From SHZL01 sp963708905 (GTDB lineage: Bacteria > Pseudomonadota > Gammaproteobacteria > Xanthomonadales > SZUA-36), in contig CAVPUV010000052.1 in the NCBI GenBank assembly GCA_963708905.1, positions 124,001 to 188,000 on the forward strand: DNA of 64,000 nt. The letters run 5' to 3'. Both the position numbers and the translations under genes were made by a program. Below, in pieces: positions 27,701 to 35,296 of this stretch. The notes under the pieces are model-generated. The model was not told the DNA's origin and ran no database searches. It saw nothing but the letters and a program-made list of their open reading frames with translations. Position 1 is the stretch's first letter. Each line of letters opens with the position of its first letter.

Positions 27701-29663
27701 TGCCTGGGAAGGCGTCAAGCGGCACTTCCGCGAAGCCGGCAGGGACATCCAGAAAGACGCATTTACCGTCGTTGGTATCGGTGACATGAGTGGGGACGTG
27801 TTTGGCAACGGCATGTTGCTGTCCCGGCACATCCGCTTGCAGGCGGCTTTCAATCACCAACATATTTTTCTCGATCCCGATCCGGATGCGAAAACCAGTT
27901 TTGCCGAACGCCGCCGCCTGTTCCGTAAATCGCGATCCGGCTGGGACGACTACAATAAAGAATTGATATCGGAGGGAGGCGGCGTTTTCTCCCGGCTGGA
28001 AAAGACCATACCGCTCAGCCCGCAGGTCAGGCAGTGGCTGGATACCAGGGAAGCCCAGCTGGCGCCGAGCAAGCTGATCCAGCTGTTGTTGAAAGCTCCG
28101 GTGGACCTGTTGTGGAATGGTGGTATCGGCACCTATGTCAAAGCCAGCAGTGAAAGCAACGCCGATGTCGGTGATCCGGCCAACAACGGCTTGCGCGTGA
28201 ATGGCTGTGAACTTCGCTGCCAAGTGGTGGGGGAAGGCGGAAATCTTGGTTTCAGCCAGAAGGGGCGCATCGAATATGCCTTGTCTGGCGGCAGGATCAA
28301 CACCGATTTCATCGACAACTCAGCTGGCGTGGATACCTCGGATCACGAGGTGAACATAAAGATATTGCTGGCCCAGGCCATTCGCGCTGGCCGCATGACC
28401 GAAAAAGAACGTCCCGGCCTGCTCGCTTCCATGACGGACGAAGTGGCAGTGCTGGTCATGCGCAGCAACTACTTGCAGACCCAAGCCCTGTCGCTGATGC
28501 AAACGTTGAAAGGACCGCGCCTGGGAGCCAAGCAGCATTTTATTTCGGTGTTGGAAAGCGAAGGCATACTGGATCGTCAGTTGGAATACCTTCCGGGTGA
28601 TGAGGAACTGACCGAACGACGCAATCGCGGTGAGGGCCTGACGCGCCCCGAGCTTGCGGTGCTGCTGTCGTACAGCAAGATCGTTTTATATCAGCAGTTG
28701 CTGGCTTCGGATTTGCACACAGACGCTTACCTCTCGCGCGAGTTGATTCGCTATTTCCCGGCGCCCTTGCGCACGCGTTTTGCCGACCTGATGCAGCAAC
28801 ACCGTCTGAAGCGGGAGATCATTGCAACCCAGGTGACCAACAGCATGATCAATCGCATGGGCGTGAGTTTTGCCTTGCGCATGCATGAGGACACCGGCGC
28901 AGATTCTGCCGCTGTAGCCAAGGCCTTCACCATCGCCAGGGAAGTGTTCGACGCGCGCGAGTTCTGGGCTGAGGTTGAATCGCTGGACAATAAAGTTAAC
29001 GCGGAATTACAAACCAGCGCCATGCTGGCGATGTGGAACCTGCTTCGCCAGGCCACCCGTTGGGTGTTGAATCTCAGTCGCGGCCAACTGGATATCGAGC
29101 ACATGGTGGAGCGCCTGGCGCCGGGTATGTCGGTCATGCAGAAAACCATGCAATCTTTCATGTCTGAAAATGAACTTGCATTGCTGCAGGTCGAGGAGAA
29201 AGCCTACGTGGAAGGGGGATTCCCCGCAGATCTGGCTCGATGCACCGTCATGCTGCACCGCCTGTTCCCCGTTCTGGACGTGGTCGAAACGGCAGCGCAG
29301 CGGAAAATGGATGTGGAAGGCGTTGCACGTGTCTACTTTGACCTCGGTGAGTCGCTGCGGCTGAAATGGTTGCAGGAGCAATTCGAAAATCTGCCGGTCA
29401 AGGGTCAGTGGCACGCACTGGCGCGGGCCAACCTCAGGGATGAACTGCTGTCGATGCAGAACGCGCTGGTGGAGGACATTTTACGCCAGCAGGGAAAACG
29501 CCAGGATGCGGTTGCCCGCTGGTCTGCCAGCCATGAAGGTGAAGTCCGTAAAGTGCTGCTGGTGCTGAATGACATGCATGGCCAGCCAGCCATGGACTAT
29601 GCAACGGCCTCAGTGGCTGTGCGGGCCCTGGACGTTTTGGTCAGTGCAACCCGGCCGGCCTGA
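24702..29663 (+). CDS. gdhB: NAD-dependent glutamate dehydrogenase, large (about 180 kDa) type
   Basis: 1653 residues, the size of the L-180 class (Pseudomonas GdhB, Streptomyces). The N-terminal third carries ACT-like regulatory segments (KPFLVDSATLALSEMNLDVH). The catalytic part starts near residue 790 with ESAKVADMPLPRPYREIWVY, RGGKIARGGLRWSDRREDFR and MIVPVGAKGGFVVK (substrate lysines), then YLVVAADKGTATFSDIAN and TVVGIGDMSGDVFGNGMLL (nucleotide-binding domain). It deaminates glutamate to 2-oxoglutarate, feeding SucAB. A 50-bp stretch at 27441-27490 is only 26% GC with rare codons although the protein sequence there fits the family. An acyl-CoA dehydrogenase gene precedes it and nadK follows after about 30 bp. 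Confidence 0.96.
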   Translation: MNLSTELQKQEFLDQIGQALDGKLSARQAGLARDYLAYYFRQVPMEELTRDNPEVLARVIADQLKFLGRRAAGETLIRVFNPLKRKHGWESVHTIIEMVNDDKPFLVDSATLALSEMNLDVHLIIHPVIRVQRDRNGRLLAITDKEDNKYTAESVVRIQINRQTRAEVLAEIEKRLCKALTDVDRAVADWKAMSRAVTDTAAIMPSWAPTADSELLRECQEFMSWLAEDHFILLGVRDYEVVKGRKGYSLRIVPGSGLGILRENDATVSERPLTSHAEEVRLSSKEIPLIITKTNARSTVHRVGYLDYIGVLKFDSRGHTIAERRFLGLFTSSAYALSVMDTPLIRGRVRLVLENSGLRPGSHAWKTMMHIFQSLPRDDLFQASSTELAELATGVLNLQERRRVRLFIRRERYGRFYSCLVYIPRERFNTENREKIQAILKRALKGHRLDYVVHVAESMLARLQVIIRPGPGSEIHPDVALLEQKIVDAVRSWTDELSAILVQKHGEETGLALAARYGTAFPEAYKEDVTPWVAALDVDHVIDVDAGADLRMSLYRPRKAHDGSIRFKLYRKHQPIPLSDVLPILENLGLRILSERPYELRLPDHEALWIQDFDMTAAVLERELNLEAIRELFQTAFAQTLDGQTENDGFNQLVIASQMHWRQVVILRAYCKYLLQLGSPFSQQYMAETLAKFPLISRLLLEMFEAMFDPERDEESEFRQQQGARHLARTFDALLTEEFRSDRVLSEYIEDMVRARTADREQQTQSTRTAFQRALNLVSNLGEDRILYAFYDAMRATLRTNFFRRNAQGELSEFISFKIESAKVADMPLPRPYREIWVYSPRFEGIHLRGGKIARGGLRWSDRREDFRTEVLGLMKAQNVKNTMIVPVGAKGGFVVKNPPQQGGREAYLQEGISCYSQFINALLDITDNLDVNRTVHPDDVVRRDDDDTYLVVAADKGTATFSDIANQISLQRKFWLADAFASGGSVGYDHKRMGITAKGAWEGVKRHFREAGRDIQKDAFTVVGIGDMSGDVFGNGMLLSRHIRLQAAFNHQHIFLDPDPDAKTSFAERRRLFRKSRSGWDDYNKELISEGGGVFSRLEKTIPLSPQVRQWLDTREAQLAPSKLIQLLLKAPVDLLWNGGIGTYVKASSESNADVGDPANNGLRVNGCELRCQVVGEGGNLGFSQKGRIEYALSGGRINTDFIDNSAGVDTSDHEVNIKILLAQAIRAGRMTEKERPGLLASMTDEVAVLVMRSNYLQTQALSLMQTLKGPRLGAKQHFISVLESEGILDRQLEYLPGDEELTERRNRGEGLTRPELAVLLSYSKIVLYQQLLASDLHTDAYLSRELIRYFPAPLRTRFADLMQQHRLKREIIATQVTNSMINRMGVSFALRMHEDTGADSAAVAKAFTIAREVFDAREFWAEVESLDNKVNAELQTSAMLAMWNLLRQATRWVLNLSRGQLDIEHMVERLAPGMSVMQKTMQSFMSENELALLQVEEKAYVEGGFPADLARCTVMLHRLFPVLDVVETAAQRKMDVEGVARVYFDLGESLRLKWLQEQFENLPVKGQWHALARANLRDELLSMQNALVEDILRQQGKRQDAVARWSASHEGEVRKVLLVLNDMHGQPAMDYATASVAVRALDVLVSATRPA

Positions 29664-29760
29664 TGACGCTGTCCCGGCAAACTTAATAAGCTGATGAAGT
29701 ACATGCGTCCACATTTCATTGCCAGCCCGTCGGCACAGGCGCAGTCCGTCTTTGCGCGCC

Positions 29761-30459
29761 ATGCTGAGCCGTTATGGACAGTATGAGCTGGGCACTGCTG
29801 ATGTCATCGTGGCTCTGGGCGGCGACGGTTTTATGTTGCGCACCCTGCACCGTTTACTTTCAGCCAATCTTCCGGTCTATGGCATGAAATTGGGCAATGT
29901 CGGGTTCCTGATGAACCGCTACCGGGAAAAACACCTGCTGGAAAGACTGGACCTGGCGAACAAGGTGGAACTGGCTCCCTTGTGCATGCACGCGGTAACG
30001 CAAACAGGCGCAGAAGCCGGCGCCCTGGCCATCAACGAGGTTTCGCTGCTGCGGCAAATGAACCAGGCGGCGCATATACGCATTCTTGTGAATGGTTCGG
30101 TCAAGGTGGAAGAACTGGTATGTGACGGCATCTTGGTGTCCACGGCTGCCGGCAGCACGGCCTACAATCTGTCGGTCCATGGGCCGATTTTGCCGCTGGG
30201 CACCGAGGCCCTTGCGCTGACACCGATTTCGCCGTTCCGGCCGCGGCGCTGGCGCGGCGCGGTGCTGCCCAGCAGCGTGCACATTCGTTTCGAAGTGATC
30301 GATTGTGACAAGCGGCCGGTGAGTGCGACAGCGGATGCGGAGGAAGTGCGCAATGTCGTCAGCGTGGACGTTTACGAGGAAAAGACCGTGCGTTTGAAAC
30401 TGCTGTTTGACCCGGATCATTCGCTGGAAGATCGAATTCTCGACGAGCAGTTTCTGTAA
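29761..30459 (+). CDS. nadK: NAD kinase, apparently frameshifted near the N-terminus
   Basis: The intact frame from ATG 29761 (232 residues) has the NAD kinase motifs VIVALGGDGFMLRTLH, AINEVSLLR and GILVSTAAGSTAYNLSVHGP. The short overall length resembles alphaproteobacterial-type enzymes. The expected first strand (RPHFIASPSAQAQSV) is encoded in another frame from ATG 29694 or 29703. That frame hits a stop after about 30 codons, and removing one T of the TTT at 29751-29753 joins the two into a normal N-terminus. The gene is essential in most bacteria, so a sequence error, an internal start or a real mutation are all possible. TTG 29719 is another in-frame start. NAD kinase makes NADP. Confidence 0.85.
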   Translation: MLSRYGQYELGTADVIVALGGDGFMLRTLHRLLSANLPVYGMKLGNVGFLMNRYREKHLLERLDLANKVELAPLCMHAVTQTGAEAGALAINEVSLLRQMNQAAHIRILVNGSVKVEELVCDGILVSTAAGSTAYNLSVHGPILPLGTEALALTPISPFRPRRWRGAVLPSSVHIRFEVIDCDKRPVSATADAEEVRNVVSVDVYEEKTVRLKLLFDPDHSLEDRILDEQFL

Positions 30460-30486
30460 TCGCGGCATATTTGTCCAAGGTACCTG

Positions 30487-31413
30487 ATGAGCAGCCCTGA
30501 AAACCAAGTGCGCCCGAGCAATGACGACAAGCAACTGGTGGTCGCCATTTCATCCCGCGCCTTGTTCGACCTGGGCGAAAGCCACTCTGTTTTCGAACGC
30601 CAGGGCCTGGCGACTTATGCGGACTACCAGGTTGAACGGGAGAATGAATTTCTGCGCCCTGGAGTGGCTTTCCCGCTGGTGAGGAAATTGCTTGCCCTGA
30701 ACGACGATGGGGTCGAGCACCCGGGTGTGGAGGTCATCCTGCTGTCACGCAACAGCGCCGATACCGGTTTGCGCATATTCAATACGATTGAACACTACGG
30801 GCTGAAGATCGAACGCGCGGCATTCACCAATGGCGTCAGTCCCTATCGCTACATGGCGGCTTACGGCGCCAAGCTGCTACTTTCAACCAATGCTGCCGAT
30901 GTGCGCAGTGCCCTGGCAGCGGGTCACGCGGCGGCCACCATTCTGCCCGGTGGTTCCAGTGGCCGGGACAGCGGTCAACTGCGTATTGCATTCGATGGCG
31001 ATGCGGTGATTTTCGGCGACGAGGCCGAACGCGTGTACCAGCAGCATGGCCTTGAAGCGTTCGCGAAAAGTGAGAGCGAAGCCGCCAACCGGCCTTTGAC
31101 TGGCGGACCATTCCGCCCGGTACTGCAGGCGCTGCATCGGATCCAGTCAGCCTATCCGATAGAGAACAATCCCATTCGCACGGCCCTGGTGACCGCGCGA
31201 TCCGCTCCGGCGCATAAACGCGTTGTTCTGACGCTGCGCGAATGGGGTATACGTATCGACGAGGCGCTGTTTCTTGGCGGGCGATCCAAGGGTGAGTTCC
31301 TGAAGATCTTCGGCGCCGATATCTTCTTCGATGATCAGCAGATGCATATCGAATCGGCCAAAAACCATGTGCCTTCGGCGCATGTTCCAAGCGGTATCAT
31401 CAACGAAAGCTGA
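30487..31413 (+). CDS. 5'-nucleotidase (PF06189-type, cytosolic)
   Basis: 308 residues. VVAISSRALFDLGESHSVFE at the N-terminus carries a haloacid-dehalogenase-like first motif, and NSADTGLRIFNTIEHYG and FTNGVSPYRYMAAYGAKLLL fit the bacterial homologues of cytosolic 5'-nucleotidase 1. Near the C-terminus FLGGRSKGEFLKIFGADIFF and DDQQMHIESA supply acidic metal ligands. It hydrolyses nucleoside monophosphates. It starts 27 bp after nadK, so a link to nucleotide or NAD(P) turnover is possible. It converges on the M28 peptidase gene with 16 bp between stops. Confidence 0.82.
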   Translation: MSSPENQVRPSNDDKQLVVAISSRALFDLGESHSVFERQGLATYADYQVERENEFLRPGVAFPLVRKLLALNDDGVEHPGVEVILLSRNSADTGLRIFNTIEHYGLKIERAAFTNGVSPYRYMAAYGAKLLLSTNAADVRSALAAGHAAATILPGGSSGRDSGQLRIAFDGDAVIFGDEAERVYQQHGLEAFAKSESEAANRPLTGGPFRPVLQALHRIQSAYPIENNPIRTALVTARSAPAHKRVVLTLREWGIRIDEALFLGGRSKGEFLKIFGADIFFDDQQMHIESAKNHVPSAHVPSGIINES

Positions 31414-31429
31414 CCGCGCGGTTCCTGGC

Positions 31430-33133
31430 TTATGGTGCTGCAGCACTGCGCGAATTCGCGCGGATGGCGCGAAACTCGTTGCCTTCGTACCAGTCCGGCC
31501 AGGCATCACTGTCAGCCACTGCCAGGCCGATCGCGAACCACAACTCGATGTCCTGGGCCAGGCCGCGTAAATCCCAGTCCTGTTCAATTTCATCGAAAGG
31601 GGTGTGATAGCGATTTTTCAGGTATTCCTCACTTTTCGCCTTGATATAGTCCGGGCCCAGTTCGGTGTGGTCTGACCCCGCCTTGGCGTACAGCATGGGC
31701 ACGCCCTTTTTGGCGAAATTGAAATGGTCGGAGCGGTAGTAGTAACCCCGTTCCGGGTGTTCTTCCTGCCGCACCACCCGGTTCTGCGCAGATGCTTTCT
31801 CCTTGAGAATTTCTTCGAGTTCCGAACTGCCGTAACCGACTACGATCACGTCACGAGTGGGCCCATAGACATCCATGGCATCCATATTGATGCCACCCGC
31901 GGTCTGGCGCAGGGGCAGCGCCGGATCCTCGGCATATTTGGCCGAGCCCAACAGCCCCGATTCTTCTGCCGTGACTGCCAGAAAGCCCACGCTACGCTGC
32001 GGGGCGCGGGGCAGGGCAGCAAACGATCTGGCGAGTTCAAGCAGTGCGGCTATACCGGAGGCGTTGTCGACGGCGCCATTGTAAATACCGTCCAGACCCT
32101 GTTCGACCGTATGGTCGGTGCCGAGGTGATCCCAGTGAGCGGTGTAAATGAAAAGTTCTTCAGGCCGTTCGCTGCCCGGCAGGATGGCGCCGACGTTATG
32201 GGACTGGTTGCGGATGATGTGATTATGCACCGAGGCATCCATGGTGCTGCCGAGCGCAACGGCCTTGAACTCGGGCGAACGCGCTTGCTGCTCCAGAACT
32301 GACAAATCGTAACCGGCAGCCGCCACCAGTTCCTGCGCTATGGGTTTTTGCACCCAGGACTGGATGGCTACCCGGCCCATGTCGTCATCGGGCCGGGCCA
32401 GATGAAACTGCGGACCGGTCCAGCTGTTACGCACCACATCCCAGCCATAAGCCGCCGGTGCGGTATCGTGGATGATCAATGCAGCGGCGGCGCCCTGGCG
32501 CGCGGCTTCTTCGTACTTGTAACTCCAACGGCCGTAATAAGTCATGGCGTTGCCCTTGAACAGGGCCGGGTCCTGCGTGGCGAAGCCCGGGTCATTGATG
32601 AGGATCAGCACGGTCTTGCCCCTGACATCCACGTCAGCATAATCATTCCAGCCGTATTCCGGGGCTACGATACCGTAACCAACGAATACGATGTCGCTGT
32701 TTTCCACCCGGGACTCAGGTACCACCCGCATGGTTCCAAGTACCATTTCGCTACCGTGAGTGACCAGCCGGTCCTTGCCATCGAGGTGAAATGTCATCTG
32801 CGCCCTGGCCGGGTCCGATTCGATGGAAACCAGATCAACGGGCTGCAAATAACTGTCACCGAACAAGGGGTGTAATCCCATCTGCCGAAATCGTTCTTCG
32901 ATGAAATCCAGAGTCAGTTTCTCGCCTTCCGACATGGGGGCCCGACCACCGTAGGCATCGGAAGACAATTCGGCGATAGTAGCCAGCATGCGATCCATGT
33001 CGGTAATGGGTTTGGCGCCGCGCAGAGTGATTGCTTGCACTTCCGCTGCCGGAGCAGGAGAGGAAACAGGTTCTTTGCTGCAGGCGGACAGCACCAGCAG
33101 GCAAAGACAAAGCCAGGTCAAGCGAGAGCTCAT
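31430..33133 (-). CDS. M28-family zinc metallopeptidase, lipoprotein
   Basis: 567 residues from ATG 33133. The N-terminus RLTWLCLCLLVLSACSKEP is a lipoprotein signal with lipobox LSAC. A PA-like insert (about residues 130-280) precedes the peptidase domain, with zinc ligands in YTAHWDHLGTD, VDNASGIAALLELARS and VTAEESGLLGSAKY and further ligands in NMDAMDVYG and HFNFAKKGVPML. It is most likely an aminopeptidase anchored in the outer membrane, facing the periplasm. The in-frame ATG at 33169 gives no better signal. It lies 70 bp downstream of murB on the same strand. Confidence 0.9.
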   Translation of the reverse strand: MSSRLTWLCLCLLVLSACSKEPVSSPAPAAEVQAITLRGAKPITDMDRMLATIAELSSDAYGGRAPMSEGEKLTLDFIEERFRQMGLHPLFGDSYLQPVDLVSIESDPARAQMTFHLDGKDRLVTHGSEMVLGTMRVVPESRVENSDIVFVGYGIVAPEYGWNDYADVDVRGKTVLILINDPGFATQDPALFKGNAMTYYGRWSYKYEEAARQGAAAALIIHDTAPAAYGWDVVRNSWTGPQFHLARPDDDMGRVAIQSWVQKPIAQELVAAAGYDLSVLEQQARSPEFKAVALGSTMDASVHNHIIRNQSHNVGAILPGSERPEELFIYTAHWDHLGTDHTVEQGLDGIYNGAVDNASGIAALLELARSFAALPRAPQRSVGFLAVTAEESGLLGSAKYAEDPALPLRQTAGGINMDAMDVYGPTRDVIVVGYGSSELEEILKEKASAQNRVVRQEEHPERGYYYRSDHFNFAKKGVPMLYAKAGSDHTELGPDYIKAKSEEYLKNRYHTPFDEIEQDWDLRGLAQDIELWFAIGLAVADSDAWPDWYEGNEFRAIRANSRSAAAP

Positions 33134-33203
33134 CACAGTAATTCCAGGATTATTTAACAGAAGATGCAAGCTAACCGCTTATGGCGCTGAAGACAAGTTG
33201 TGT

Positions 33204-34229
33204 TTATCCGGCTTCTGACTGCAGATAAATCCTGGGTTCTGGCTCCAGCGTAATACCGAAGCGCAACCGCACCTCGCGTTGCACGTGCCGGGCCAGTTGC
33301 CAGATGTCCAGGCCGCTGGCCTGCTGCCGGTTCAGCAGTACCAGCGCATGACGCCGGGATACCGCAGCACCGTTGTGGCTATAACCTTTCAGGCCACACT
33401 GTTCGATCATCCAGGCGGCGGAGACTTTTACCCGCTGATCATCCATGGGCCAGGCGGGCAAGGAGGGGAATTGGCCACGCAGGATTTCGAACTGGTCCTG
33501 GTCAAGCAGCGGATTCTTGAAAAAACTTCCCGCATTGCCTGCCACGGCAGGATCCGGCAGTTTGCGCTGGCGCAACCGCATCACGGCCGCACAGACATCA
33601 GCCGCTGTGGGCTGACGGATGCCGGCGCCATGCAACTCTTCTTCCAGGCCAGGGTAATGCAACTGCGCCGAGAATTGTTTCTGCAGTCTTAATCTGATGG
33701 AGGTGATGAAATACCGCCCCACTTGCGCCGATTTGAACAGACTATCGCGATAGCCCAGGCTGCACTGCTCCCGATCCAATACGGCCCAGCTGGCTGTTTG
33801 CCAATCCCAGGCCGTCACTGAATCCAGTCGTGAAGCCAGCTCGACACCATAGGCGCCGATGTTCTGCATGGGCGCGGCGCCCGCCAGTCCCGGTATCAGC
33901 GCAAGATTCTCCAGGCCATATAGCCCCTGGTGCAGTGACCAGGTAACCAGCCCATGCCAGATCTCACCGGCGCCCACTTCGACCAATGCCTGCTGTTCGT
34001 CCTGCGCGACAACTTCGATGCCGCTGATGCGGTTCAGCAACACGGTTCCGGGCACATCACTGACAAACAAAACGTTGCTGCCACCGCCAAGAACGAAGTC
34101 CTGTGCCGGATCAAACCGGGGTACGGACAGAACATCCTCATCGTTTTCCACCTCGACCAGCAGCCTGGCCGAGGCGGCGACGCCAAAAGTGTTCAAAGCA
34201 AGAAGGGAAGGGTGCTCTACAACTTTCAT
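33204..34229 (-). CDS. murB: UDP-N-acetylenolpyruvoylglucosamine reductase
   Basis: 341 residues from ATG 34229, which overlaps the pyrD stop (ATGA). FAD-binding FVLGGGSNVLFVSDVPGTV, the loop ALIPGLAGAAPMQNIGAYGV, GYRDSLFKS and NAGSFFKNPLL (catalytic serine) identify a type I MurB of the E. coli kind. It reduces the enolpyruvyl group to form UDP-MurNAc in peptidoglycan synthesis. The in-frame codons from 34262 would overlap pyrD further and are unlikely. Coupling with pyrD is unusual in that the two pathways share little. Confidence 0.96.
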   Translation of the reverse strand: MKVVEHPSLLALNTFGVAASARLLVEVENDEDVLSVPRFDPAQDFVLGGGSNVLFVSDVPGTVLLNRISGIEVVAQDEQQALVEVGAGEIWHGLVTWSLHQGLYGLENLALIPGLAGAAPMQNIGAYGVELASRLDSVTAWDWQTASWAVLDREQCSLGYRDSLFKSAQVGRYFITSIRLRLQKQFSAQLHYPGLEEELHGAGIRQPTAADVCAAVMRLRQRKLPDPAVAGNAGSFFKNPLLDQDQFEILRGQFPSLPAWPMDDQRVKVSAAWMIEQCGLKGYSHNGAAVSRRHALVLLNRQQASGLDIWQLARHVQREVRLRFGITLEPEPRIYLQSEAG

Positions 34230-35251
34230 GATGGCACACGTCGCGCGATGGCCGCCAGGCATTCACCGACCAATGCCGGCCCGCGGTAAATCAAGCCGGT
34301 ATAGAGCTGCACCAGATCCGCACCCATGTCCAGTTTATCCGTGGCGTCCTGGCCCGCGCTGATGCCGCCAACGCCGATCAACGCAACTTCCCCGGCAAGC
34401 TGCCGGCGGAACGACCTGAGCGCCGCGTCGGCCAGCGGTTTCAGCGGCCGGCCGGACAAGCCGCCTTGTTCCGCCGCATGCGGCAAGCCTTCGACGCCGT
34501 TGCGGCTGACGGTGGTATTGGTGGCGATGATGGCATCCATGCGGTGCTTGATGACCACGCGGGCAATGTCTCTTATGGCCTCCATCTCAAGGTCAGGAGC
34601 CACTTTGACTGCAATCGGCACACGCCGGCCATGGTGTTCCATGAGTCTCTGGCGGCATTGCCCGATATGCCCCAGCAAGTGGTCCAGAGAACGCTCGGCC
34701 TGCAATTCACGCAAGTGCATGGTATTGGGTGAGGAAATATTGACCGTGACGTAATCCGCGTAGGGATAGATCTTTTCCAGGCAGTGAACATAGTCTTGCG
34801 CTGCCCGCTCCAGCGGCGTGTCGAAATTCTTGCCGATATTGATACCGAGCACACCCTTGAAGCGGTGAGACCGTACCCGCCGTACCAGATAGTCGACGCC
34901 TTTGTTGTTGAAACCCAGCCGGTTGATCACCGCTTGCGCTTGCGGGATGCGGAAAATCCGTGGCCTGGGATTGCCGGGTTGGGGTCGCGGTGTGACCGTA
35001 CCCACCTCGATAAAACCAAAACCGAGATCACCCAGGGCTTCAAAATAGTCTGCGTTCTTGTCCAGGCCGGCAGCCAGGCCCAGCGGGTTGGGGAATTCCA
35101 GGCCCATGCAGCGTACCGGCGACCCCGGATGCTTGCACAGCCAGGGTGTTGCACCCAGCTTGTGCGCCAGGCGCAGGCCTTGCAACGCCAGCTCATGCGC
35201 CCGCTCGGGGTCGATGGCGAACAGCACTTTTTGTGCGAGTTGGTAGAGCAT
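34226..35251 (-). CDS. pyrD: Dihydroorotate dehydrogenase (quinone), class 2
   Basis: 341 residues from ATG 35251 (MLYQLAQKVLFAIDPERAHE). The N-terminal helix pair for membrane and quinone contact, GLAAGLDKNADYFEALGDLG, the active-site serine in VNISSPNTMHLRELQ, and SRNGVEGLPHAAEQGGLSG all match class 2 enzymes. It oxidises dihydroorotate with ubiquinone in pyrimidine synthesis. The upstream 32-bp palindrome separates it from the aldehyde dehydrogenase gene. It is translationally coupled to murB. Confidence 0.96.
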   Translation of the reverse strand: MLYQLAQKVLFAIDPERAHELALQGLRLAHKLGATPWLCKHPGSPVRCMGLEFPNPLGLAAGLDKNADYFEALGDLGFGFIEVGTVTPRPQPGNPRPRIFRIPQAQAVINRLGFNNKGVDYLVRRVRSHRFKGVLGINIGKNFDTPLERAAQDYVHCLEKIYPYADYVTVNISSPNTMHLRELQAERSLDHLLGHIGQCRQRLMEHHGRRVPIAVKVAPDLEMEAIRDIARVVIKHRMDAIIATNTTVSRNGVEGLPHAAEQGGLSGRPLKPLADAALRSFRRQLAGEVALIGVGGISAGQDATDKLDMGADLVQLYTGLIYRGPALVGECLAAIARRVPS

Positions 35252-35264
35252 CAAAGCAGAGTCC

Positions 35265-35296
35265 TGAGGCGGAATGCGCCGGCGCATTCCGCCTCA
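35265..35296 (-). terminator. Perfect 32-bp palindrome over the aldehyde dehydrogenase stop codon (likely terminator or processing hairpin)
   Basis: TGAGGCGGAATGCGCC is followed directly by its exact reverse complement. Positions 35294-35296 are the stop codon of the upstream aldehyde dehydrogenase gene, so the translation stop is the first stem position. The hairpin would be very stable, but no T-run follows on the minus strand, which argues against a classical intrinsic terminator. It sits 14 bp before the pyrD start. Confidence 0.6.
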
